Source: Hyphomicrobium sp. MC1 (lineage in GTDB: Bacteria > Pseudomonadota > Alphaproteobacteria > Rhizobiales > Hyphomicrobiaceae). Taken from it: a DNA stretch of 64,000 bases. Within the stretch, counting starts at the first letter, position 1, and each line of letters begins with the position of its first letter. This document shows, in pieces, positions 9,174-17,691 of the stretch. Both the position numbers and the translations under genes were made by a program. The notes below the pieces were generated by a model. The model saw nothing but the letters and a program-made list of their open reading frames with translations, had not been told where the DNA came from and searched no databases. Location: NCBI RefSeq assembly GCF_000253295.1, contig NC_015717.1, positions 3,782,001 to 3,846,000 of the forward strand. Reading direction: 5' to 3'.

Positions 9174-9306
9174 TCGGGCTTGGCTCAATGTTCGGAGCCG
9201 ATGCTCTGCTATGTCGAGCAACCCAGCCCACAGGTGCTAAACCTGCGAATGCATTGACTGGACCTCATGGCGAGAGCGTCTGGTCGCAGCCTCAAGTGAG
9301 ACGTTC

Positions 9307-9723
9307 ATGGCGCATACCCGTATCCGCAAGTTCAATACCAAAGACACGTATCCGGAACAGAACCTGGATAACGACCTTGCTCAGGCCGTGGTGACACAAG
9401 GCGGAAAAATCGTCTGGCTGCGAGGCCAGTGCCCGCAGAATCTCGACGATGCCGTCAACATCGATAGCCATGATCCGGTCGCGCAAACCCACAAGGTCAT
9501 GCAGAACATCAAGCAGCTGATCGAAGAGGCCGGCGGCAAGATGGAACATCTGGTCAAGGTCGTCGTTTATCTGACCGATGTCCGTCATCGCGAGGCGGTC
9601 TACCGCACGATGGGCGAATATATCAAAGGCGTGCATCCGGTTTCGACCGGGCTTGTCGTTCAGGCGCTGGCGCGCCCGGAATGGCTGGTCGAAATCGACG
9701 GCACCGCCGTTATTCCGGACTAG
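9307..9723 (+). CDS. RidA/YjgF/Rid family enamine/imine deaminase
   Basis: A 138-aa Rid-superfamily protein, the family's usual length. The conserved Arg123 (ALARPEWLVEIDG), which binds the substrate carboxylate in RidA enzymes, is present, as is the YLTDVRHREAVYR segment. Such proteins hydrolyse reactive enamines and imines released by amine or amino-acid oxidation. It lies 133 nt after the flavoprotein and 4 nt before the DUF1028 gene, so it probably protects the pathway from imine intermediates made by this operon or by the downstream amine dehydrogenases. Confidence 0.9.
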   Translation: MAHTRIRKFNTKDTYPEQNLDNDLAQAVVTQGGKIVWLRGQCPQNLDDAVNIDSHDPVAQTHKVMQNIKQLIEEAGGKMEHLVKVVVYLTDVRHREAVYRTMGEYIKGVHPVSTGLVVQALARPEWLVEIDGTAVIPD

Positions 9724-9727
9724 GCCA

Positions 9728-10402
9728 ATGACATTTTCGATCGTCGCCCGCTGCCGCAAGACAGGAATGTTCGGCGTTGCCGTAACGTCATCTTCACCTG
9801 CTGTCGCCGCGCGTTGCGCCTGGGCTCGGGCTGGCGTCGGCGCCGTTGCGAGCCAAAACGTGACCGATCCGGCCTTGGCGTCACGCGTGCTGGACCTGAT
9901 GGCTGAAGGCGCGACTGCCACCGAAGCCGTGGCGACCGTTGCGCGCACGGCCAATCACATCGCTTACAGACAACTGCTGGCAGTGGATTCTGCGGGAACG
10001 AGTGCCGCCTTTTCGGGGGAGAAGGCGCTCGGCATCTGGTCGCACTACCACCAAGACGACGTTGCCTGCGGTGGAAATCTCTTGGCGGACGCCAACATTC
10101 CTCGGGCTATGGCCGAGGCGTTCACAGCGTCGGAAGGCCCTCTTGGTGACCGTCTCATCGGTGCTCTGCGCGCGGGGCTTGCGCACGGCGGCGAAGCTGG
10201 CCCGCTACATTCTGCCGGTATGATGTTGGTCCGGGAGATGTCCTGGCCTGTCGCAGATCTTCGTTGCGATTGGACGGAGGATTGTCCCATCGAGCAACTC
10301 GCGGCGCTCTGGGAACGCTACAAGCCTCAACTCGAATCCTATGTCACCCGAGCTATCGACCCGGAAGCGGCGCCGAGCTACGGCGTGCTTGGGGATCCGT
10401 GA
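9728..10402 (+). CDS. DUF1028 family protein
   Basis: The ATG at 9728 follows the ridA stop by 4 nt and gives 224 aa. The N-terminus MTFSIVARCRKTGMFGVAVTS and the later VGAVASQNVTDPALASRVLDLMAEGATA are typical of DUF1028, a family with an Ntn-hydrolase-like fold. I recall it being found next to RidA proteins and M20 peptidases, which matches this neighbourhood. A hydrolase acting on an amide intermediate is plausible, but no member function is established enough to assign here. Confidence 0.85.
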   Translation: MTFSIVARCRKTGMFGVAVTSSSPAVAARCAWARAGVGAVASQNVTDPALASRVLDLMAEGATATEAVATVARTANHIAYRQLLAVDSAGTSAAFSGEKALGIWSHYHQDDVACGGNLLADANIPRAMAEAFTASEGPLGDRLIGALRAGLAHGGEAGPLHSAGMMLVREMSWPVADLRCDWTEDCPIEQLAALWERYKPQLESYVTRAIDPEAAPSYGVLGDP

Positions 10403-10434
10403 CCCGCATATAAATCCAGCGACGAGAGGACAAG

Positions 10435-11940
10435 ATGAACCAACTCAGCCATCGCGATTGGCTCGGCGCGGCATCGGCGATCCGTTTTCGCAACAAAGCG
10501 TTCATCGACGGACAATTTGTGCCTGCCCGCTCCGGCAAGACGTTCGCCAGCGTCAATCCTGCCACCGGCGAAATCCTAGCGGAGATCTCGTCATGCGATC
10601 ATGAGGATATCGATCTCGCCGTTGCCGCTGCTCGCCGGAGTTTCGAATCCGGCGAATGGTCGCGAGCAGATCCCGCGCACCGAAAGGCCGTCTTGCTGCG
10701 GCTAGCCGAGCTCTTGCGCGAAAACTTGCAGGAGTTCGCGCTGCTCGAGTCTCTCGACATGGGCAAGCTGGTGCAAGACGCTGCCACCATCGACGTACCC
10801 GGATCGGCCGGAATTTTTCAATGGTACGCCGAGGCCATCGACAAGGTCTATGATGAGATTGCCCCTTCTGCAGATGGCAATCTCGTTATGGTCACGCGAG
10901 AACCGCTCGGCGTCGTCGGCGCTGTGGTGCCGTGGAATTTTCCACTTGATATGGCGACCTGGAAGTGCGCCCCAGCGCTTGCGGCAGGCAATTCCATCGT
11001 CCTGAAGCCTGCCGAGCAATCGCCGCTTTCCGCGCTGCGCCTTGCTGAGCTTGCCATCGAAGCGGGACTACCCGCGGGCGTTCTCAATGTCGTTCCCGGC
11101 TTTGGCGAGACTGCAGGACAAGCACTTGGCCGTCACATGGATGTCGACTGTCTCGCATTCACCGGCTCGACCGCCGTTGGCAAACTTTTTCTCGAATATG
11201 CCGGCCAGTCGAACATGAAGCAGGTCTGGCTGGAAACGGGCGGCAAAAGTCCGAACCTCGTCTTCGCCGATTGCAGCGACCTCGATGCCGCGGCCGACAT
11301 GGCAGCCTTCGGCATATTTTTCAATCAGGGCGAGGTCTGCTCAGCCAATTCGCGCCTGCTCGTCGAGCGTAGCATTCGCGGACCATTGCTCGAACGTCTT
11401 GTCCAGCGAGCGAAGGCGACGCAGCCGGGCGATCCGCTCGATCCTGCCTCGAAGATGGGAGCGATGGTCGATGCGCGTCATGCAGAACGGGTCGTCTCTT
11501 TCATCGACGCAGGCCGAAAGAGCGCCAAGCTCGTTATCGGCGGCGAAGCGACGAAGGTAAATGGCCGTGGTAGCTTCGTATTGCCGACGATCTTCGACGA
11601 GGTGAAGCTCGATGATCCTCTTGCGCGCGAAGAAATATTCGGGCCGGTTCTTTCCATCGTTGCATTTGATACCGAGGAAGAAGCGGTGCGCATTGCTAAC
11701 GACACGCCCTACGGTCTGGCGGCGTCGGTTTGGACCGACAATTTATCGCGTGCTCATCGTATCTCGTCGCGTTTGCGAGCAGGCACGGTCTCGGTCAATA
11801 CCGTTGATGCTCTGAGCCCCGCGACGCCCTTCGGAGGTTTCAAGCAGTCGGGCTTCGGCCGGGATCTGTCTCTGCACGCGCTCGACAAGTATACCGGCCT
11901 GAAAACCACGTGGATCAAATACCGGTTGAATGGACATTGA
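10435..11940 (+). CDS. NAD(P)-dependent aldehyde dehydrogenase (PuuC-like, aminoaldehyde type)
   Basis: A 501-aa aldehyde dehydrogenase with all catalytic landmarks: Asn168 (PWNFP), Glu267 (LETGGKSPN) and the nucleophile Cys302 (NQGEVCSANSR). The ending KQSGFGRDLSLHALDKYTGLKTTWI is typical of gamma-glutamyl-gamma-aminobutyraldehyde dehydrogenases and related aminoaldehyde enzymes. It would oxidise the aldehyde left after oxidative deamination of a primary amine to the acid. Its location between ridA/DUF1028 and two amine dehydrogenase-like genes supports that. A hairpin terminator follows immediately. Confidence 0.9.
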   Translation: MNQLSHRDWLGAASAIRFRNKAFIDGQFVPARSGKTFASVNPATGEILAEISSCDHEDIDLAVAAARRSFESGEWSRADPAHRKAVLLRLAELLRENLQEFALLESLDMGKLVQDAATIDVPGSAGIFQWYAEAIDKVYDEIAPSADGNLVMVTREPLGVVGAVVPWNFPLDMATWKCAPALAAGNSIVLKPAEQSPLSALRLAELAIEAGLPAGVLNVVPGFGETAGQALGRHMDVDCLAFTGSTAVGKLFLEYAGQSNMKQVWLETGGKSPNLVFADCSDLDAAADMAAFGIFFNQGEVCSANSRLLVERSIRGPLLERLVQRAKATQPGDPLDPASKMGAMVDARHAERVVSFIDAGRKSAKLVIGGEATKVNGRGSFVLPTIFDEVKLDDPLAREEIFGPVLSIVAFDTEEEAVRIANDTPYGLAASVWTDNLSRAHRISSRLRAGTVSVNTVDALSPATPFGGFKQSGFGRDLSLHALDKYTGLKTTWIKYRLNGH

Positions 11941-11945
11941 GCTAG

Positions 11946-11964
11946 CGCCGCCGTCCTGGCGGCG
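11946..11964. terminator. Terminator between convergent aldehyde dehydrogenase and M20 genes
   Basis: CGCCGCC (11946-11952) pairs perfectly with GGCGGCG (11958-11964) over a 5-nt loop, followed by TTTC. It sits in the 26-nt gap between two convergent genes. Confidence 0.7.
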
Positions 11965-11966
11965 TT

Positions 11967-13118
11967 TCAGTGTGATGCGAGACGCGCGATCAAGCGGTCC
12001 AGCATGGCGTCACATTTGCGAATTTGCTCGATCGATACGAACTCGTCTGGCTTATGGCCCTGTGCCATGGAGCCCGGTCCGCAGACAACGCTCGGTGTGC
12101 CAAGGTCGCGACTGAACAGGCCGCCCTCGGTGCCGAACGCGACCTTGATCGTGCCGTTGGAACCGGTGAGAGAGCGGACGAATGCAACGGCTTCGCTGGA
12201 CGCTGATGTATCTAGTCCCGGATAGCTGTTGACGACGCTGATCTCTATCGCCGCCTCGGGTGCCTGACGCGCAGCGTTGTCAGCGATAATGGCTGCACGC
12301 CTTCGCAGATTATCGAGAATTTCTTCCGCGCTGTCGGCAGCGACGTTTCGGATCTCGAAATCGACCTCACAACGGTTCGGAACGATGTTGAGCGCCCGGC
12401 CCCCGTCGATGCGGCCGACGTGAATGGTGGTATAGGAAATATCATAGTCATCGTCGCGCGCGCCTTCTTGGGCGAGGTGCCGTTGCTCCTCCCTTAGCGC
12501 CGCGACGAAATCACATGCCAGGTGAATGGCATTAAGAGCGAGGGGCGCGAGCGCCGAATGGCCTTCGCGGCCGATACAGACCGCGCGGGCGGCGATCTTT
12601 CCTTTGTGACCGGCGGCAACCTTCATCGACGTCGGCTCGCCGATGATGCAGAGCGATGGACGCACCGCCGATTGCCGCAAGCTGTCGATCAGGCTTCGCA
12701 CGCCGAGGCAACCGACTTCCTCATCATAGGAAAGGGCAAGGTGCAGTGGTCGTGCAAGCGGTGCTTTAGCGGCTTTTAGGCCGGCGGCCAACGCGCACGC
12801 GACGAAGCCTTTCATATCTGCGGTACCGCGGCCGTAGAGTTTTCCGTCCCGCTCCGTCATCTCGAACGGGGGCACGGTCCAATTCTGGCCATCTGTCGGG
12901 ACAACGTCCGAGTGCCCCGAAAGCATGACGCCCGACACATCCGCCGGACCTATCGTGGCGAACAGGTTGGCCTTGCACCCGTCTTGGCTCTCGATCAGCT
13001 GCGTATCGATTGCGGATTGCCCGAGGAGATCTGCGACGTAATGGATGAGCGCCATGTTGGATGCACTGCTCACCGTCGGAAATGCAATCAGCTTTTCAAG
13101 GATTTCAATGCTATCCAT
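11967..13118 (-). CDS. M20 family deacylase, ArgE/acetylornithine deacetylase-like
   Basis: The ATG at 13118 gives 383 aa; a TTG 6 nt upstream is also in frame. Metal-binding motifs of M20 enzymes are intact: His69/Asp71 (LSGHSDVVP), Asp101 (GRGTADMKGF) and Glu133-Glu134 (YDEEVGC). A dimerisation domain occupies the middle. The closest family by eye is acetylornithine deacetylase ArgE, but a biosynthetic role is not implied. In this amine cluster it could cleave an N-acyl, N-formyl or N-carbamoyl amino acid. It is divergent from the amine dehydrogenase pair and convergent with the aldehyde dehydrogenase. Confidence 0.85.
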   Translation of the reverse strand: MDSIEILEKLIAFPTVSSASNMALIHYVADLLGQSAIDTQLIESQDGCKANLFATIGPADVSGVMLSGHSDVVPTDGQNWTVPPFEMTERDGKLYGRGTADMKGFVACALAAGLKAAKAPLARPLHLALSYDEEVGCLGVRSLIDSLRQSAVRPSLCIIGEPTSMKVAAGHKGKIAARAVCIGREGHSALAPLALNAIHLACDFVAALREEQRHLAQEGARDDDYDISYTTIHVGRIDGGRALNIVPNRCEVDFEIRNVAADSAEEILDNLRRRAAIIADNAARQAPEAAIEISVVNSYPGLDTSASSEAVAFVRSLTGSNGTIKVAFGTEGGLFSRDLGTPSVVCGPGSMAQGHKPDEFVSIEQIRKCDAMLDRLIARLASH

Positions 13119-13242
13119 GTCCAATCGTCACCGCACCGTCGCTAGCGTTAAAGGGGCCTTGGTTGCTTTATGACGCTCGACGCCGCGTCAACCATTCGAA
13201 TTTGCCTAAACGGCGCTTCGTGCGGTCCGAGGCATTACCCCT

Positions 13243-13261
13243 GCTTAGGTCGAGCCTAAGC
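13243..13261. promoter_or_regulatory. Perfect 7-bp palindrome upstream of amine dehydrogenase genes
   Basis: GCTTAGG-TCGAG-CCTAAGC, a perfect inverted repeat with 5-nt spacer, lies 95 nt before the first amine dehydrogenase start and between it and the divergent M20 gene. The core TTAGG-N5-CCTAA fits a LysR-type T-N11-A box, and a LysR gene is encoded at 20693-21640. Operator function is inferred. Confidence 0.5.
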
Positions 13262-13355
13262 TTTGCTAAAGGAATCCCTAGTTTCGGTTCATCTCTCGCG
13301 GCCACAAAATTCATCTCCGCCGCCGCTTCCAGGAAACTTCGTCAAGGCACACCAC

Positions 13356-15485
13356 ATGCGCGACCCTCGCTATGACATTCTGTTCGAGCCCGTAAAGATC
13401 GGCCCGGTAACGACTAAGAACCGCTTCTACCAGGTGCCGCATTGTAACGGCATGGGCTATCGCGATCCGACGGCGCTGGCGACGATGCGCGCTATCAAAG
13501 CTGAAGGCGGTTGGGGCGTCGTCTGCACTGAGCAGGTTGAGATCCATCCGACCGGCGACATCGCGCCCTTCATCGAATTGCGCAACTGGGATGATCAGGA
13601 CGTTCCCATGCTCTCGCGTATTGCCGACGCGATCCATAGTGGCGACGCCCTTGCCGGACTTCAGCTCGCGCACAACGGCATGAATTCGCCCAACCAGTAT
13701 TCGCGCGAAATTCCGTTCGGGCCGGTCGATCTGCCGGTCTTCAGTATTTACAATGACCCCGTGCAGGCGCGCGCGATGGATGCAACCGACATCCGCAATC
13801 TGCGTCGCTGGCATCGCGAGGCGGCAGTGCGAGGAAAGCGCGCCGGCTACGACATCATTTATATCTATGCAGGAAAACTGTTCGGCGGCGCGATGTTCTT
13901 TCTGTCGCGGCGCTACAATACGCGAACGGACGAATACGGCGGCAGCTTGGAAAACCGCGCGCGCCTGCTGAAGGAACTGATCGAAGACACCAAGGAAGCG
14001 GTGGGTGATCGTTGCGCTGTCGCATGCCGCATCTCAGTCGACGAATTGATCGGCGAAGAAGGCCTGCATGCCGCCGAAGCGCGCGATATCATTTCGCATC
14101 TCGCCGAAATTCCCGATCTTTGGGATCTTACGCTGTCGAGCTGGGACAATGACAGCCAGACATCGCGCTTTTCGGAAGAAGGATATCAGGAACCCTTCGT
14201 AACGGGCATCAAGGCGCTGACCACCAAGCCGGTCGTCGGCGTCGGGCGCTTTACATCGCCCGATACGATGGTGCGGATGGTCAAATCCGGCGTCCTCGAT
14301 TTGATCGGCGCCGCGCGTCCTTCGATAGCCGATCCGTTCCTGCCCAAAAAGATCAACGAAGGCAGGCACGACGACATCCGCGAATGCATCGGTTGCAACA
14401 TGTGCGTCTCAGGCGATCACAACATGACGCCGATCCGTTGCACGCAGAATCCGTCCATGGGCGAAGAATGGCGCCGGAATTGGCATCCGGAATATATTCG
14501 GCCGTCGCAGTCTGCCAATAAAGTCCTGGTCGTGGGCTCGGGACCGGCTGGACTCGAAGCCTCGATGATGCTCGGCCGGCGCGGATATTCGGTTGCGCTT
14601 GCGGAGCGCAATAGGACACTCGGCGGACGCGTCGCGCGTGAGCGTCGCCTGCCCGGACTTTCCGCATGGGGCCGCGTTGCCGATTATCGCATCGCCCAGT
14701 TGGAAAAACTCAACACCGTCGAGATCTTCCGCGAGAGCGATCTCACGGCCGACGATATTCTCTCATTCGGATTCGAGAACGTCGTGATCGCGACGGGGTC
14801 GCACTGGCGTTCGGACGGCATCGGGCGCCATCTGCTCCGTCCGGTTCCAGTCACCGGCGACGTCGAGATCCTGACGCCAGATGTCCTGATGAACGGCACG
14901 CGTCCGCGGGGCAAAAACGTCGTGATCTATGACGACGATCACTACTATATGGGCGGCGTGCTTGCGGAGCTGCTAGTCAAGGAAGGCTGCAGCGTCACTC
15001 TCGTTACTCCCGCCGCACTTGTGTCCATCTGGATGCAGCTGACGATGGAGCAGCACCGCGTTCAGGCACGGCTGATGGAACTCGGCGTGAAAATCGTGCC
15101 GCAGCATGTCGTGACGGCCATCTCCGAGAAAGGTGCGGAGACGATCTGTCTCTTCACCAATCGACCGACGGTCATCCCGGCGGAAAGCATCGTGATGGTC
15201 ACGGCACGGCTGCCTGATCACAAGTTGGCAACCGAGCTTGAGGCGCGCCGCAGTGAATGGTCGGCCGCCGGTCTCATGAGCGTCAGCACTGTCGGCGACG
15301 CCCTGGCGCCCGGGACGATTGCCGCTGCGGTTTTCGGTGGCCGGCGCTATGCGGAAGAACTGGATGCTCCCGTCAACGAAACAGGCCTTCCGTTCCGCCG
15401 CGAAGTCGCCAGCCTCTCGATGGGGCCGCTACCGTGGCAGAACGCATCGGAGCCCGAGGCAGTTCGGGTCGACGATCGGGTTTAA
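13356..15485 (+). CDS. Amine dehydrogenase of the TMADH/histamine dehydrogenase family, copy A
   Basis: The ATG at 13356 gives 709 aa. It has the family layout: an old-yellow-enzyme TIM barrel (about 1-335), a 4Fe-4S site, then ADP-binding and FAD-like domains. Cys30 (QVPHC) is the site of 6-S-cysteinyl-FMN in the family. Cys344, Cys347, Cys350 and Cys362 are the 4Fe-4S ligands. Substrate residues match those I recall for histamine dehydrogenase (Gln60, Trp263, Asp354) rather than the Tyr/Trp/Trp bowl of trimethylamine dehydrogenase. The residue aligning with catalytic His172 of trimethylamine dehydrogenase appears to be Lys174 (YAGK). It probably oxidises a primary amine and passes electrons to an electron-transfer flavoprotein. 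A paralog follows 69 nt later. Confidence 0.85.
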   Translation: MRDPRYDILFEPVKIGPVTTKNRFYQVPHCNGMGYRDPTALATMRAIKAEGGWGVVCTEQVEIHPTGDIAPFIELRNWDDQDVPMLSRIADAIHSGDALAGLQLAHNGMNSPNQYSREIPFGPVDLPVFSIYNDPVQARAMDATDIRNLRRWHREAAVRGKRAGYDIIYIYAGKLFGGAMFFLSRRYNTRTDEYGGSLENRARLLKELIEDTKEAVGDRCAVACRISVDELIGEEGLHAAEARDIISHLAEIPDLWDLTLSSWDNDSQTSRFSEEGYQEPFVTGIKALTTKPVVGVGRFTSPDTMVRMVKSGVLDLIGAARPSIADPFLPKKINEGRHDDIRECIGCNMCVSGDHNMTPIRCTQNPSMGEEWRRNWHPEYIRPSQSANKVLVVGSGPAGLEASMMLGRRGYSVALAERNRTLGGRVARERRLPGLSAWGRVADYRIAQLEKLNTVEIFRESDLTADDILSFGFENVVIATGSHWRSDGIGRHLLRPVPVTGDVEILTPDVLMNGTRPRGKNVVIYDDDHYYMGGVLAELLVKEGCSVTLVTPAALVSIWMQLTMEQHRVQARLMELGVKIVPQHVVTAISEKGAETICLFTNRPTVIPAESIVMVTARLPDHKLATELEARRSEWSAAGLMSVSTVGDALAPGTIAAAVFGGRRYAEELDAPVNETGLPFRREVASLSMGPLPWQNASEPEAVRVDDRV

Positions 15486-15554
15486 AGTCACCGATATTCT
15501 GGTTCATCGCCAACGATAAAAATTGCGAAGACTGCAATAGAACAGGGCACTGCG

Positions 15555-17621
15555 ATGCGCGATCCTCGCTACGATATTTTGTTCGAGCCGATAAAGATCG
15601 GTCCTGTGGTCGCGAAGAACCGCTTCTATCAGGTTCCTCACTGCAACGGCGGAGGATATCGAGATCCTTCGGCGGCGGCCGAGATGCGCCGAACCAAATC
15701 GGAGGGCGGCTGGGGCGTCATTTTCACCGAACAAACCGAGCTGCATCACACTTCGGAAATCACGCCCTTCATTGAACTGAGGTTGTGGGACGACGCGGAT
15801 ATTCCGGTCCTCGCCAAGATGGCAGACGCGATGCACGCTCACGGCGCATTGGCGGGCATTCAGCTCGCCTATTCCGGCGTGAATGGCCCCAATCTCTATA
15901 CCAAGGAAGTTCCGCGCGCGCCGTCCGCGTTGCCGATCCGTACGTTTACGAACGATCCCGTCCAGGCGCGCGCCATGGACAAACAGGATATTCGCGACTT
16001 GCGGCGCTGGCATCGCAACGCGTTCCTTCGCGCCAAGCGAGCGGGCTTTGATCTTGTCTGTCTTTATGGCGCGCATGGCTTCGGCATCATCCAGCATTTC
16101 CTCTCAACCGCTACCAATCAGCGTAACGACGAATATGGCGGATCGCTGGAGAACAGGTCGCGTCTGATGCGAGAGCTCATCGAGGAAGGGCGGGACGCTA
16201 TCGGGGACACCTGCGGCCTGACACTCAGGCTCTCGCTCGATGAAATGATTGGCGAGCTTGGATTTGCCAATTCTGAAGTGCGCGATCTGATTGCAATGCA
16301 CGCCGATCTGCCCGATCTCTGGGATCTCGCCCACGGCGCTTGGGAAGATTGCTCCGGTCCTTCCCGCTTCAAGGATGAGGCGGCGCAGGAGAGCCTCGTT
16401 ATGGGAATCAGGGCGCTGACGACAAAGCCGGTTGTTGGTGTCGGCCGCTTCACGTCACCAGATACCATGGTGCGGATGATTAAGTCCGGAACGCTCGATT
16501 TGATCGGGTGCGCCAGGCCCTCAATCGCCGATCCATTCTTGCCCAAGAAGATCGAGGAAGGGCGTATCGAAGATATTCGCGAATGCATCGGGTGCAACAT
16601 CTGCATCACGGGCGACATGACGATGTCGATCTCACGCTGCACTCAGAATCCGACATTCATGGAGGAGTGGCGCAAGGGTTGGCATCCGGAACGCATGCAG
16701 GCGAAGGGTGAAAGCGAGAGCGTTCTGATCGTCGGTTCCGGACCAGCCGGACTCGAAGCGGCGCGTGCGCTCGGCTTGCGGGGCTATCAGGTGGCGTTGG
16801 CGGAGGCCGGAAAAGAGCTTGGCGGTCGCGTCGCAAAGGAGTGCAAGCTGCCGGGTTTGTCCGCGTGGGGACGAGTTCGTGATTATCGGCAATATCAGAT
16901 CAGCCAGATGAGCAACGTCGAGATCTATTTCGACAGCCGCTTGACGGCCGATGATATTCTCTCGTTCGGCTATCAGAATATCGCCGTTGCCACGGGTTCG
17001 ACGTGGCGATGTGATGGGGTCGGTCGAGCGCACGTTGTACCGATGCCGATCGATCCGGGCATGGCGATCTTCACGCCCGATGATCTGATGGCAGAACGGA
17101 TGCCGTCAGGGCACGTCGTGCTCTTTGACGACGACCACTACTATATGGGCGGCGTACTTGCCGAACTTCTGGTGTCGCGTGGAGCGCTCGTGACGCTTGT
17201 TACGCCGTCAGCCTATGTCTCAGATTGGACACGCAATACCCTGGAGCAGGCGGCGATCCACCGCCGGCTCGCCGGACTCGGTGTCCGCATCGTGCTCAAC
17301 CAAACTGTGACGCGTATTGCAGCAGACGGCGTCGTCACGGCTTGCTCCTACACGGGCGAAGAAGACAGCATCGAGGCTGACGCCGTCGTTCTTGTCACGT
17401 CACGCATTCAGAACGACGGTCTGTGGCAGGAGCTGAAAGCGCGTCAAGCTGAGTGGGAAGACGCTGGTATCCGATCAATAAAAGTCATCGGCGACGCGGA
17501 AGCACCCGGGCCGATCGCGTGGGCAACCTATGCCGGGCATCGCTTCGCTCGCGAGCTAGACGAAGCCGACATCGGGGACACTCTCCCGTTCCGGCGCGAA
17601 GTCACTGCACTCGCAAGCTGA
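15555..17621 (+). CDS. Amine dehydrogenase of the TMADH/histamine dehydrogenase family, copy B
   Basis: A 688-aa tandem paralog of copy A with the same domain order. Cys30, Cys344/347/350/362 and the substrate-pocket residues Gln60, Trp263 and Asp354 are present. Here the motif YGAH keeps the catalytic His (residue 174), but the position aligning with Asp267 of trimethylamine dehydrogenase appears to be Cys266 (AWEDCSG), where copy A has Asp. It is one of a pair in which each copy seems to lack a different triad residue. It lies in a probable operon with copy A and is convergent with an ABC transporter. The substrate is probably a primary amine such as histamine, agmatine or putrescine; this is inferred from residues and neighbours. 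Confidence 0.85.
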   Translation: MRDPRYDILFEPIKIGPVVAKNRFYQVPHCNGGGYRDPSAAAEMRRTKSEGGWGVIFTEQTELHHTSEITPFIELRLWDDADIPVLAKMADAMHAHGALAGIQLAYSGVNGPNLYTKEVPRAPSALPIRTFTNDPVQARAMDKQDIRDLRRWHRNAFLRAKRAGFDLVCLYGAHGFGIIQHFLSTATNQRNDEYGGSLENRSRLMRELIEEGRDAIGDTCGLTLRLSLDEMIGELGFANSEVRDLIAMHADLPDLWDLAHGAWEDCSGPSRFKDEAAQESLVMGIRALTTKPVVGVGRFTSPDTMVRMIKSGTLDLIGCARPSIADPFLPKKIEEGRIEDIRECIGCNICITGDMTMSISRCTQNPTFMEEWRKGWHPERMQAKGESESVLIVGSGPAGLEAARALGLRGYQVALAEAGKELGGRVAKECKLPGLSAWGRVRDYRQYQISQMSNVEIYFDSRLTADDILSFGYQNIAVATGSTWRCDGVGRAHVVPMPIDPGMAIFTPDDLMAERMPSGHVVLFDDDHYYMGGVLAELLVSRGALVTLVTPSAYVSDWTRNTLEQAAIHRRLAGLGVRIVLNQTVTRIAADGVVTACSYTGEEDSIEADAVVLVTSRIQNDGLWQELKARQAEWEDAGIRSIKVIGDAEAPGPIAWATYAGHRFARELDEADIGDTLPFRREVTALAS

Positions 17622-17630
17622 GCTGAGACG

Positions 17631-17649
17631 CAAACCGCCACGGCGTTTG
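17631..17649. terminator. Weak hairpin between convergent amine dehydrogenase and ABC genes
   Basis: CAAACCGCC and GGCGTTTG face each other across a two-base loop with one bulged C. The T-run is short. It lies between two convergent stops. Confidence 0.4.
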
Positions 17650-17691
17650 TTGTCGCCGCGGCGGATCGGACATTCAATCCATCGACGACGA

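Noticed and set aside
13231..13244. GG-N10-GC spacing (GGCATTACCCCTGC) upstream of the amine dehydrogenases as a sigma-54 promoter
   Set aside because: Only the invariant GG and GC fit; the flanking consensus is poor and no activator is encoded nearby.
13356..17621. Labelling the two flavoproteins as trimethylamine and dimethylamine dehydrogenase
   Set aside because: The aromatic bowl residues of trimethylamine dehydrogenase are not conserved; the residues fit histamine dehydrogenase better.
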